From contig NZQO01000157.1 of assembly GCA_002693605.1 (NCBI GenBank), positions 1-30,006 on the forward strand: 30,006 nt of DNA, written 5' to 3'. A model generated the notes under the pieces. It saw nothing but the letters and a program-made list of their open reading frames with translations. It ran no database searches and was not told the DNA's origin. Both the position numbers and the translations under genes were made by a program. This document shows positions 16,043-24,292 of the stretch, piece by piece; within the stretch, counting starts at the first letter, position 1, and every line of letters starts with the position of its first letter. The stretch comes from Flavobacteriaceae bacterium. GTDB taxonomy: Bacteria; Bacteroidota; Bacteroidia; Flavobacteriales; Flavobacteriaceae.

Positions 16043-16825
16043 TTACTTTGTTTCACATTTTTTTTCTAATTGTAGTTTCAAGTCATCGATTTCTTGCAAT
16101 AACATGTCATAGAGTTCAACTTGCCTTGAGTTTACTCCCGCGAATTCAACCGATTCGTGCAGTAGTCTTTTTCTCATTTGGGAAGAGAGAATGCCATCGT
16201 CAAAAGAAGAAATAGCCTCCTTCAGGTTTTCATCTAATCCATTTTGTAATCTGCCTTCCACCATAGCGGCTCGGTGCGAACCATTCGCAAAATTGTCATC
16301 GTGCGCAAAAGCAAGATCCACGGCGTATTTTCCATTAATCATGATGATGCTCTTTAGTTCATCAACTCTATTAAAATAGTGGTTTAGTGTTTTTATCACA
16401 GACTTATCGGTGATTATATTAAGATTGGCGCCCGATTTTAGGTCTTGATATGCTGAATTATTGGGCTCAAAATCAGAATAAATAGCTTTTGTTGCGAGTT
16501 TAATTTGAGTGGCAATCGCAATTTTCTCTGATTTTTCATCAATAAGTAACCGTATGGATTGATTCGAAGCCACGAGACGGTCTTCTGCCAGCTGGATTAG
16601 ATTTTCCATCTGCTCTTTATCCAGTTGGACATCTTCGAGTAATCGACAATAGTATTCGTTTTCTAATGCTATTTCTTTCCGATGGTCATTCCATTCATTT
16701 ATCTGCAACGCAATCAAAATACCAATAACCACAAGAACAATTTCCCCAATTGCGTAAATTAGATATTTACTGAACTTATTTTCAGCTACCATTTTTTGTC
16801 TAATTTTACTGAAGAATTTTATCAT
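16043..16825 (-). CDS. DUF6090 family membrane-anchored protein
   Basis: A 260-residue protein starting MIKFFSKIRQKMVAENKFSK, with the standard anchor (YLIYAIGEIVLVVIGILIAL) and QINEWND. The ectodomain begins with acidic helices and carries a weak second motif, LKSGANLNIITDKSV. It ends in a lysine- and cysteine-containing tail (KKCETK) rather than the usual short helix. The stop is followed without a gap by the in-frame AraC remnant, so this gene seems to have replaced the first part of that regulator. I see no promoter-like box in the 138 bp upstream. Function unknown. Confidence 0.88.
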   Translation of the reverse strand: MIKFFSKIRQKMVAENKFSKYLIYAIGEIVLVVIGILIALQINEWNDHRKEIALENEYYCRLLEDVQLDKEQMENLIQLAEDRLVASNQSIRLLIDEKSEKIAIATQIKLATKAIYSDFEPNNSAYQDLKSGANLNIITDKSVIKTLNHYFNRVDELKSIIMINGKYAVDLAFAHDDNFANGSHRAAMVEGRLQNGLDENLKEAISSFDDGILSSQMRKRLLHESVEFAGVNSRQVELYDMLLQEIDDLKLQLEKKCETK

Positions 16826-16963
16826 TGGTTTTTAGTTAGCCAGGATAAAGCAAACGGTTTTATAACCTTAGGTTGGGGGTTAATATACACTATCTTTTCG
16901 GTTAAGCACAGCCGCTTCCAATTCCAGGTGATTCGTATCTGCACGAATCTGTCGAAATGCGCG

Positions 16964-17599
16964 TCACACCTTGCGCGCTACAGGGTTTTTATCTTTAATT
17001 TCAACGGCACAAAAGAGTATCCACATAACAAATACCAACTCTATCATTCTTTGGTAAAGGCCGATATATCCAGAATTCGATTTTGCAACTAATACATTTA
17101 CGAGTATGATACCGATTGTCCCTAACGCAATTGATTGTAACGAAAATGTATTATAATTGGATAGTTTTTTTAATCTAATTCCAATTAAAATCATAAATAC
17201 AGGAACGAATAGATACGTAAGTAAACCCACAAAATTATGGATTAACTGAGAAGCGCTCGGATCGATTAACTCTTTGTTACACCCACTATCACAGGGAAAT
17301 ATTCCTACCACTACGGTGGCAAGTCCATAGAATATTCCGATTCCATAAACTAATTTGAGTAGTTTTGAAGGTTGAAAATATCTCACTGCAAGAAAGCAAA
17401 ATACGGTAATAAAAATACCACTTGGGATAATGCCAAATATTCTTAGGAGTGTGCCGTATTCAGTGTCAATCGCATACAATTCGCTTATATATTGACCTAT
17501 TATGCTATAATTTTTAATGAGGAATCCACCTAAAATAGAAGATACCGCAAATAGGCTAACTCCTAATATTCCAACTAAAAAGGGGGTTTTATTGTTCAT
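16964..17599 (-). CDS. DUF998 family membrane protein
   Basis: A 211-residue polytopic membrane protein with about six hydrophobic segments. After the first helix it has IGQYISELYAIDTEYG, the equivalent of the DUF998 loop block. A CDSGC motif between helices 3 and 4 (about 103-107) could form an extracytoplasmic disulfide. It is only distantly similar to the DUF998 gene at 12956-13567. Its base composition is more AT-rich than that of the genes at 8-12 kb, which may indicate separate acquisition. The ATG is at 17599. Function unknown. Confidence 0.82.
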   Translation of the reverse strand: MNNKTPFLVGILGVSLFAVSSILGGFLIKNYSIIGQYISELYAIDTEYGTLLRIFGIIPSGIFITVFCFLAVRYFQPSKLLKLVYGIGIFYGLATVVVGIFPCDSGCNKELIDPSASQLIHNFVGLLTYLFVPVFMILIGIRLKKLSNYNTFSLQSIALGTIGIILVNVLVAKSNSGYIGLYQRMIELVFVMWILFCAVEIKDKNPVARKV

Positions 17600-17617
17600 T
17601 CATTGTTATGTTAAACC

Positions 17618-17785
17618 CTACCCTTGCCGAAAAGGTTGCGGTAGGAGATCAAAAGTAGTAGGCCTTTTAGTTTCATTCCAATAGTTAGTGTGCAACGCGA
17701 TCCAAATTCCACTAACAGCAATGATTAGTTCGCCCATGGCATATTTTAGATACTCACCACTCTTTTTTCTGGAAAAATCGGTCTG
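17618..17785 (-). pseudogene. Degraded DUF6090 N-terminal fragment
   Basis: Minus-strand translation gives DFSRKKSGEYLKYAMGEL, then IIAVSGIWIALHTNYWNE, which aligns clearly with the basic N-terminus, membrane anchor and N-x-W-N-E of DUF6090 proteins. The frame is closed upstream by TAG, has no start, and ends at TAG (17618-17620) about 17 codons after the WNE block. The entire ectodomain is gone. This is a relic of another DUF6090 gene between DUF998 and the haloperoxidase. Confidence 0.75.
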
Positions 17786-17846
17786 CTATATGTAGGACAG
17801 AACCTCACCGCTTGGTACAGATTACAAGGGGCGAGGGGGTGTCTCG

Positions 17847-19313
17847 TTATTTTTCTCCGCTGTGTTTTTTATAGAATTTCCATACCTCGTTAGCCACGTC
17901 TCGTCCCAATTCCAGCCCGGCCACGTTATCTGCTTGAATATGGTAACCGCCCAAGACTCTTGAAATACCTGCCATTTCTGCCGTCTCTGTAAAAGTTGGA
18001 AATTCTAAGGTTACGGTTTCTCCCAAGTTACCTGGGTCGGTCATAGCACCGGCGATTAGTTCTGCACTAGAGCCAAATTCATCACTACCGGTCCAAATTT
18101 TCAGGGCTTCTCCACATCCTCCACTAATGGTACTATGTCCGGAAACATAACTTGGAAACGGGGGGCATAAAAATGTTTCGGGTGAGTAAGGTCTCCATTG
18201 TGTTCCGTCCATTTCAATCATCCCTTTTCCTTCTCCGCCCCACGCTTTTATTTTTTGGTTCTCATAATACTTATGAACCAATGCATACGGTCTGGCATAA
18301 TCGTAGAACATTTTGGAATCCCACGAAGCTATAAAAGCATCCATGGCTACTACTTGATTATAGAAGTACATTTTTACATCCTGGTCTAACGTATGTTTGT
18401 CTCTTCTCGAAACGTCTTGGGCAAATTTCAACCAATGTCCGGCTTGCTGCACAGATTGCGGGCCGTCGCGCATAAATTCAACCAATGCTTTTTGATAATC
18501 GGTTAAATTGGCCTGCATTTCGATTACTTCTTGCACTTCCCTTTCCAATTGTTGAGACCCTATCATGGGTGGTGGACCTGGTCTAAACTGGTCTCCCGAT
18601 TGTAAGGCAATTGGCTTTACTTTGTCCCAAAAAGGTGTCAAACAGGCTGGGGCAAACTTTCCTCCTTTGCCGTCAGAAAAATATTTTGGTTGCCACCGGT
18701 TAGCGTCGACATTCGCATCTGCTGAATTAAATGGTTGATAACCTACATAATTGAAATAAGGCTTTCCATTTGATCCTTCTTCCTCTCCATATTGATTTGC
18801 GCCATCTCCTTTTCTAGCTTCAATTACCGATCTTGCCGCTAAATTTCCAATTCCCTCTGGCGTGTTTGGGTCTAAACTTTCATTGGTAGGGTCTAAACCC
18901 AATTCTCTCATATACGCTTCAAATAGGTGTTTATCGGAATAGTAATATTCGTTCATTGCGCGAAGCGCGGCATAGCTTATGGCTATTTCCTTATTTTTCA
19001 GGCTTTGTTCATTCGCTGGTCTCCTTTCCACCCCTTGAAGATACACGGGGATAGCTTTTTCATCATATCTCGACCAAGCGTCGAAAACTGCTACAAAAAT
19101 GAGCCCTAGGTATCGGGATGTAATGGTGGGCCTTGGTCGAAAACGTTCCGTGTCATTCGCTGTCGCAATTAAAGCCATTTCTCCCCACTTATAGGCAACG
19201 TTCTCTGTTCCTTGGGGCTCGATTATCTCAACTGAATTTTCTTGTATATATTGGGAATTCTTGCATCCATAGAAAATTAAGACGACGATTGATAACAGTA
19301 TAATTTTTTTCAT
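17847..19313 (-). CDS. Vanadium-dependent haloperoxidase-type lipoprotein
   Basis: A 488-residue PAP2/vanadium-haloperoxidase superfamily protein. The signal peptide ends in a lipobox, FYGC (Cys 16). The vanadate-binding residues are all present with the spacing of fungal vanadium chloroperoxidase: Lys 334 and Arg 341 (seven apart, KMFYDYARP), Ser-Gly-His at 391-393 (YVSGHS), then Arg 452 and His 458 (six apart, SRVLGGYH). The region between K/R and SGH includes the usual FLCPPFPSY turn. Such enzymes oxidise halides with peroxide; some relatives are phosphatases. A TAACTTTC box (19336-19343) may be the -7 element. The gene is intact. Confidence 0.9.
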   Translation of the reverse strand: MKKIILLSIVVLIFYGCKNSQYIQENSVEIIEPQGTENVAYKWGEMALIATANDTERFRPRPTITSRYLGLIFVAVFDAWSRYDEKAIPVYLQGVERRPANEQSLKNKEIAISYAALRAMNEYYYSDKHLFEAYMRELGLDPTNESLDPNTPEGIGNLAARSVIEARKGDGANQYGEEEGSNGKPYFNYVGYQPFNSADANVDANRWQPKYFSDGKGGKFAPACLTPFWDKVKPIALQSGDQFRPGPPPMIGSQQLEREVQEVIEMQANLTDYQKALVEFMRDGPQSVQQAGHWLKFAQDVSRRDKHTLDQDVKMYFYNQVVAMDAFIASWDSKMFYDYARPYALVHKYYENQKIKAWGGEGKGMIEMDGTQWRPYSPETFLCPPFPSYVSGHSTISGGCGEALKIWTGSDEFGSSAELIAGAMTDPGNLGETVTLEFPTFTETAEMAGISRVLGGYHIQADNVAGLELGRDVANEVWKFYKKHSGEK

Positions 19314-19637
19314 TATTCTATATCGGTTTTGCTGTGAAAGTTAAAATATTTTGAAAAAATTTTTATTGATCACCTTAAATTTTTTTACGATTAGGTGTTG
19401 CGCGTTTTGTTTTGTGGAATATAAGCGCTGTTCAATACCATGCTCACAATGGGGATACCCGTTACTTATTTAACCTAAATGGGAAGGAAACCCTAACTAA
19501 TGATAAAGGGAGAAAAGAGCGACTTATTACAGAGAGCTGTCTGTGAGTACGTAATTTTTTTCAATCTTGAAGGTAACGGTGCCTTACGTTTCTGTTTCCG
19601 TTACTGCTTGGCAATAGCGTTCGTTAGCTCGAGCTTT
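19314..19637. other. Gene-free region with one inverted repeat
   Basis: The part next to the haloperoxidase start is very AT-rich and probably holds its promoter. Near the propeller gene, GTAACGG (19573-19579) pairs with CCGTTAC (19598-19604), lying on the 3' side of that minus-strand gene. An 85-codon plus-strand frame crossing into the propeller gene does not look coding. Confidence 0.45.
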
Positions 19638-20256
19638 CTATTCATTTTTCATTTGGGTGAGGTCGGTCAACTGCTTTCCGTCATATTTCCAGAGATTTCC
19701 TTTTCGGCCCCCAAACCAGATGGTTCCTTTTTTATCTTCTATGATTGTTCTTATTGAAATTCCAGATAGTTCTTGAAAGGTTGTAAACGCTCCATTTTCG
19801 TAATAACAAACTGTTTCCCTGTCACTACCGAGCCAAATTTTCCCATCAGTGCCCTGGAATATAGCGGTAACGTTATTACTGCATAAACCAGTTTCTTCAT
19901 TGAAGTTTGTGAAGGTATTATCATCAAATTTGTCCAATCCTCCCTTTCTGTTTCCGTTTGTGCCAATCAAAATATTCTCTTTGTTAAAATTCGAAAATTT
20001 CTCACCATCATATTTGAAAAGCCCTTCCGTAGTTGTTCCAAACCATAAGTTTCCATTTTTTATCCTTCATACTGCTTGTAACAATGTCGGCATCAGTATA
20101 AACTTTCGGTTCATTTTTTTCAGCAATGTTGCTTTTCTGTCCGTTGCAAGAAATGAAAAAAAGCAAAATAAATGTAGACAGAAAAAGTTTTATTTTATAC
20201 TTGATTCCATAATATGGGTCATTGGCACATGTGGTTTTTGAAACTAGAATACTCAT
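19638..20256 (-). pseudogene. Propeller-repeat lipoprotein with a frameshift
   Basis: Two frames together make one gene. The 5' frame (20008-20256) has a lipoprotein signal (LLFFISC) and runs to MKDKKWKL, then reads out of frame. Dropping one base from a run of six A residues (plus-strand T-run 20056-20061) restores KDKNGNLWFGTTTEGLFKYD and joins the second frame (19638-19970). That frame contains two more repeats, each with an NG/DGKIWLG- or KGTIWFG-type core. These are two-component-regulator propeller (Reg_prop) repeats. The repaired protein would be about 205 residues, short for the family, so it may also be truncated. A sequencing error or phase-variable homopolymer are alternatives to a true pseudogene. 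Confidence 0.75.
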
Positions 20257-20447
20257 ATAATCCTCAAAATCAAGGGTGGGAACCTTACATCTGCCAAATT
20301 AAAAATTACCCTTTCCTCTTCCCGTAAATCACTGAAAGAGCTTGGAAACCCCGAAATCTTATTTCGAAGTTTTCCGTTAGTAAAGGCTAAAATTCCAATA
20401 ACCGCGAGGACTATTTCGCTTATAGCTTCAGCTAAACATTCAAAGTA
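20253..20447 (-). pseudogene. Degraded DUF6090 N-terminal fragment
   Basis: The minus strand encodes YFECLAEAISEIVLAVIGIL then AFTNGKL, matching the YLLYAIGEIVLVVIGILIA anchor of DUF6090. No start codon, basic N-terminus or W-N-E follows. The frame remains open for about 40 unrelated codons and ends in a TGA whose last bases overlap the ATG of the propeller gene (20253-20256). It lies directly behind the PETase-like gene. A shorter and more decayed relic than the one at 17618. Confidence 0.6.
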
Positions 20448-20469
20448 GGTTGCCCACCCACCACGGCCG

Positions 20470-21567
20470 CTACTTGTACTTTACAAGTTTAACGATCTGC
20501 CCCTCAAGGTGCACATAATACACGCTAGCGGGATATGGCGATAGGTCAATCTCGTTATTGCCCACGGTAAGGGTGCCCTCTGCCAGGCGCTGCCCTAGGG
20601 GAGAATATATCTGATAGTCAGTAGCTTCCGTAAGGTTAAAATAAACGGTGCCCTTAGTGGGGTTTGGATAATAACCTATGGTCTGGGCTGGCGAATTTAC
20701 CCCCAATACCTCACATTCGAAGTCTTGCAACACCTTCGAGGCGGCCGGTGGGCTCACCAAGAGCGCGTCGGTTAATAGCGGACAGTAACAATCGTTTCCC
20801 TCTACGTACAGTTTTAACCATGACAGGGCTAATTGGCCCATAGCACCGTCCCCTCCAGTAGGGGTGTTGGCAACGGAGTGGTTCCCGTTGGCTACCTCGA
20901 ACAGCAGCTTATCGGTTGCATTTGGCGTGGCATTATAATGGAGGTCTGCGTGCTGCCCGGGAGGTGCCACCGTATCGTCTTCCCCACTTAAAATAAGCAC
21001 GGGAGTTTCATGATCTAACTGTGGGTCGGGCAGCCAAGGGCATAGGGCTACGACCCCTTTTATGGTATTGTCGAGAACGGCGGCCCGTTGGGCACCACCC
21101 CCTCCCATGGACCAGCCACTAACGGCCAATTGGTCGAGGTTAAGGGCACCCTCCAGTGGGGAGGTCGCGCGTGTTTGTTCCTGTTTAATGGTTTCCAGGG
21201 CATCTAACAGTGCGGTGGCCCGCGCCTCTGGAAAATCAAAAATGGAGTTGGTGCCTATAATTATGGTAACTATGCCGTGCGAGGCATAGAAGGGACCCCA
21301 TTCTTCCACACTGGAGGGCTGCGCCGTGAAGCCAGGCACTATGGCAATGCTTGCATAGGGAGGGGTAGCATTGGTGGGGTAGTAAATAGTTGCCCCTGCA
21401 TAGCCAGGGCCATTGCGTATGCCATCGGCCTCGCTAAGCGTCGCTACGGTATAAGGCCCGGGATTGGTAAGACTTTCAAGCGTAATGTCCTCGCATTGGG
21501 CCAGGATCCCCTGGGTCGCGAATGCCGGCACTAACAGTAGCAATAAGATGAGATAGCTTTTTTTCAT
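20470..21567 (-). CDS. PETase/cutinase-like polyester hydrolase with T9SS sorting domain
   Basis: A 365-residue exported alpha/beta hydrolase from the ATG at 21567 (an upstream in-frame extension would disrupt the signal peptide, 1-24). The catalytic domain (about 25-285) follows PETase/cutinase order: GPYTVAT, ATIYYPT, the IVPGFTAQPSS oxyanion/aromatic loop (Phe 80 where IsPETase has Tyr), WGPFYASHG, GTNS, nucleophile elbow GWSMGGGG (Ser 153), CPW (Trp 178), acid GEDDTVAP (Asp 198) and base GNHSVAN (His 230). The Cys pair that brackets the active site in IsPETase is absent (Gly and Val instead); cysteines near 280 and 300 may form the C-terminal disulfide. The last 75 residues are a type A T9SS domain (YYPNPTKG). 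Natural role probably cutin-like ester hydrolysis; PET activity untested. Confidence 0.92.
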   Translation of the reverse strand: MKKSYLILLLLLVPAFATQGILAQCEDITLESLTNPGPYTVATLSEADGIRNGPGYAGATIYYPTNATPPYASIAIVPGFTAQPSSVEEWGPFYASHGIVTIIIGTNSIFDFPEARATALLDALETIKQEQTRATSPLEGALNLDQLAVSGWSMGGGGAQRAAVLDNTIKGVVALCPWLPDPQLDHETPVLILSGEDDTVAPPGQHADLHYNATPNATDKLLFEVANGNHSVANTPTGGDGAMGQLALSWLKLYVEGNDCYCPLLTDALLVSPPAASKVLQDFECEVLGVNSPAQTIGYYPNPTKGTVYFNLTEATDYQIYSPLGQRLAEGTLTVGNNEIDLSPYPASVYYVHLEGQIVKLVKYK

Positions 21568-21615
21568 AGATTGAATGTAAGCCACTAAGATAGGGTTTTT
21601 CTGAAATGAGCACAC

Positions 21616-21829
21616 CTATATTCGGTTTTTTGCATTGGTCACAGGGCGCGGTTGTCGGTTTTTTTCTTTGTCCTGCAAAGATCCGGTTCTGAACAAATGT
21701 ATCTTACAGATAGCTAGAAACATTTCGTTTCTGTCTTCGGAGACTAGTTCAGTGTAACGAGAGGAATCATCCAAATATAGGGAGACGTACGCGAGAGCGG
21801 CATTAATTAATTCCCTGGGGAATGATATG
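21616..21829. other. Intergenic region upstream of the PETase-like gene
   Basis: No gene is visible. On the minus strand TATCTTAG lies about 21 bp before the PETase-like ATG (just below this interval) and could be its -7 element; nothing else stands out. Confidence 0.3.
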
Positions 21830-22339
21830 TTATTCGCCGTTTAAAAAGTTAGCCACCAGCGCATTGTTTACAGACTCCATTTCACAGGTCCAACTACCAA
21901 TCCACCACCTACCTTTTGCAAAGTATAGTTGTATGCTGTTTAGACCTCTTCCTTGCGACTCCCCATTCGGGGAGGTGCGTATTTCAAATGCGCTCCATAC
22001 CTGCGCGATATTTCCATAATGGCGCACCTTTCGTTTTAGTTCCCTTTCATAAAAATCTGTTTTGGGCGATAGCCCCATGGGAATATATTCTGCTTCGAGC
22101 GAATGCGTATTGGCCTCTCCATTTTCATTTAGTCGCGTTATGGTAGCATTTTCAGAGTGCAGGTATTTATCCCTTTCAAATTGCCAAGGATCGCTGCTAG
22201 CGCCCGACACAACATCGTAGTAGGCGGTGATAATGGCGTCTATCGAAGTTACATCACTGGCAAATTTGTCGTTTTCCGTTTGACCGAAAACCAAGATAGG
22301 CATTGAGAGTAAAAGAGCCAGTACGAGTTGTTTCAACAT
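21830..22339 (-). CDS. Secreted NTF2/SnoaL-like protein
   Basis: A 169-residue protein with a signal peptide (1-20, ending VFGQ). The mature part has the pattern of a SnoaL/NTF2-like cone domain: an N-terminal helix (IDAIITAYYDVVSG), central strands with E-Y-I-P and a VRHYGNIAQVWSAFEIR strand pair, and a final RWWIGSWTCE strand. Such domains bind small ligands or act as lyases or isomerases, but active residues are not conserved across the family, so no reaction can be named. It is 262 bp upstream of the PETase-like gene on the same strand, too far to assume an operon. Confidence 0.75.
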   Translation of the reverse strand: MLKQLVLALLLSMPILVFGQTENDKFASDVTSIDAIITAYYDVVSGASSDPWQFERDKYLHSENATITRLNENGEANTHSLEAEYIPMGLSPKTDFYERELKRKVRHYGNIAQVWSAFEIRTSPNGESQGRGLNSIQLYFAKGRWWIGSWTCEMESVNNALVANFLNGE

Positions 22340-22520
22340 AATTTTATTTTTTATGGTGCGGGTGTATGTATTCCATTGGCCCTAACGACCAACCTTCTAA
22401 AGTAGTAAATACCATTTAAATGGCATACAATTTCTACTATTTCCGAGTAGTTCGCACTCAAGTCTAACCGCCAACCCCCCTCCGGCACCAGGTTAACGTC
22501 TAAACTTCACCGAACTCCAT

Positions 22521-22551
22521 AAAAAAAGCCCTCGGAATGGTACCGAAGACT
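22521..22551 (-). terminator. Rho-independent terminator after the lipocalin-like gene
   Basis: Minus-strand stem AGTCTTCGG / CCGAGGGCT (with G-T pairs), loop TACCATT, then a run of T residues. It is 23 bp beyond the stop of the 22574 gene. Confidence 0.75.
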
Positions 22552-22573
22552 TTATCTACTGTTTCCGTGCTAT

Positions 22574-23059
22574 TTAATTCTGGGTGAAGGTGAGCGTGTC
22601 GGTGCCACCATTGCCACCGCTGATGTCGATAAGGGAAATGACCGTAGGACTTACCGATATAACATCCCAATCGTCGTTCAAATCTTCAAAATCGCTACTT
22701 TCGGGAACGGGAAAGAAGATATTGAAATCATCGTCGTCTGTGCTATTACCATCATCATCGGTCGAGCTATTGCTGCTGTCATCGGTTACCGACCACGTAC
22801 CGCTAACGGTGGTGGTGCCGTTTACCGCTACCAAGCTCCCGTCGGTGTTAAAAGTGAAGACATAGCCGTTGAAATCGGTCGTTTCGTCTTCACCCGAATC
22901 GATAAATGAACTAATGCGCCAGGTACCAGTCTGTGCAATTTCAGTGGTTTGATCTGCACTGGTCTGGTTGTCGCTGGTATCGGCATTATCGTCATCTCCA
23001 CAGGAGATCAGGGTAAACGCCCCGGCAAGCAATAGGCCGAAAAGAATGTGATTTTTCAT
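22574..23059 (-). CDS. Lipocalin-like lipoprotein with an acidic Ser/Thr/Asp segment
   Basis: A 161-residue lipoprotein with lipobox LISC (Cys 20). The Asp/Ser/Thr-rich stretch after it is a surface linker. From about residue 44 the pattern GTWRISSF...NGYVFTFNTDGSL...GTWSV is that of the flavobacterial lipocalin-like family (beta-barrel-type strands with G-x-W). A second acidic Ser/Asp run (about 93-112) interrupts it, followed by two further strands. The DDD repeats may bind divalent cations. Function unknown. Followed by a clear terminator. Confidence 0.78.
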   Translation of the reverse strand: MKNHILFGLLLAGAFTLISCGDDDNADTSDNQTSADQTTEIAQTGTWRISSFIDSGEDETTDFNGYVFTFNTDGSLVAVNGTTTVSGTWSVTDDSSNSSTDDDGNSTDDDDFNIFFPVPESSDFEDLNDDWDVISVSPTVISLIDISGGNGGTDTLTFTQN

Positions 23060-23272
23060 AAAAGAGGTGTATAGGTTATTGTTTTTATTGTAACGACGCT
23101 TTACTACCCATTATTGTTTTTCTGAAATTTCTGTACCAACTTCATGGACTTCGTTCGTAACTATATGTTCGAGCAATAAGCTACGCCCCATAAACAAAGC
23201 GAATCGTCATCAGTAAGAATCCAAAATAGGCGAGAAGGGGCTAAGCAAGAATAGTCTACGCCCTTCTATCTA

Positions 23273-23506
23273 TTAAGCCAAAGCGCCGAGGCCGCCAAAA
23301 AATACGACAATAACAAAAAGTACAATCGGGATTGCTATAAGCCACCATACAAGTATGGAAGTATTCGAACGAATCTTCTCCAATTTTTCAACTTGCAAAC
23401 TAGTGGCGTATAAGATTTCCTTTAAAGTTTCGGTGTCATTAAGCCCACCGTATTTTTCATGAAATTTGATTCGTTTTTTGGTTTTTGGAATCGTGTCTTT
23501 TCCCAT
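23273..23506 (-). CDS. Small single-pass membrane protein
   Basis: A 77-residue protein: a basic N-terminal part (KTKKRIKFHEKYGG), a heptad-like stretch ending SLQVEKLEKIRSNTS, and one C-terminal membrane helix (LVWWLIAIPIVLFVIVVFFG). The charge distribution places the N-terminus in the cytoplasm. I do not recognise a family. Composition and start are compatible with a real gene; 234 and 213 bp of non-coding DNA lie around the lipocalin-like gene upstream, and about 290 bp separate it from the next gene. Confidence 0.6.
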   Translation of the reverse strand: MGKDTIPKTKKRIKFHEKYGGLNDTETLKEILYATSLQVEKLEKIRSNTSILVWWLIAIPIVLFVIVVFFGGLGALA

Positions 23507-23799
23507 ATTAATTAATCAGATTTTCGGTTAGAATTCGGCTACCATACTAATAAAATATTCTTAGAATACAAAAAGCACCCGATGTATACCCATTGCCTAG
23601 ATTGAAACTAATAATGCAATTGCTACGCAATTGTCTATTAATTAAGCTGTAAGAAATACCAGGGCGCTCCGCAATTAAGATAATTGAACGTTATTTCATC
23701 AACTTGTTACCCTAACCGGGGGCCTCACTAACTTCTAATTTTAAGTTTTTTTGTATTGCTCGGTTAATCTGATAAACGGGGATATGCGTATGCTTCTGT

Positions 23800-24267
23800 T
23801 CAGCTGATTAGATACATTAAATCGGCAAGTAGCAATACCTGAAGTATAAAAAGGATGCTGCCTATTTTCCATTTGCGGCTATACGCTACAGTTAATGCAA
23901 GTAGCAAGAAGAGTGGCAGTACAAGTCCTGACACGATGCGTAGCGAAAAATAGGAATTACCCTCGGCTGCCCGCGATCGATACCAGTTTACCTCGCTAAA
24001 TAGGGGCGAAACGGTGTATGTAATATCCTGCCCTATAAGGGCTGCTTTTGCAAATGTCTCCGATACCAAAAATTTGTCGGTCGTGGTTACCACCTTGTAC
24101 GAGTAATGATAGTTTCCGGCGGCATTGTAATAGCGCTGTTTCTCCCGTTGCACTTTTACAATTTCATCGTTACGTAGGGTTCCCGGTAAACTGAAATCGG
24201 CTAGTATAACCAGCGCCGCAACGGCGAACAAGGCATAGATAGTCAAACGGGATGTTTGGTGGTGCAT
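23800..24267 (-). CDS. Membrane protein with a large extracytoplasmic loop
   Basis: A 155-residue protein from the ATG at 24267; the in-frame extension to 24357 overlaps the preceding gene and lacks membrane-protein character. Three hydrophobic segments are visible at about 7-25, 108-128 and 132-152. The intervening loop of about 80 residues has a QREKQRYYNAAGNYHYSYKV stretch. No family recognised. It lies 25 bp after the stop of the Lnt-like gene, so the two may be co-transcribed. Confidence 0.65.
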   Translation of the reverse strand: MHHQTSRLTIYALFAVAALVILADFSLPGTLRNDEIVKVQREKQRYYNAAGNYHYSYKVVTTTDKFLVSETFAKAALIGQDITYTVSPLFSEVNWYRSRAAEGNSYFSLRIVSGLVLPLFLLLALTVAYSRKWKIGSILFILQVLLLADLMYLIS

Positions 24268-24292
24268 ATTTAGATACAATTTAATTGCGCAG

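Noticed and set aside
19500..19757. An 85-residue plus-strand frame
   Set aside because: It runs antisense into the propeller gene and over an inverted repeat; the minus-strand propeller repeats are far more convincing.
23160..23260. A short minus-strand frame encoding AYFGFLLMTIRFVYGA before a stop
   Set aside because: It looks like the end of a membrane protein but is only 19 codons with a stop directly upstream; too short to support as a gene remnant.
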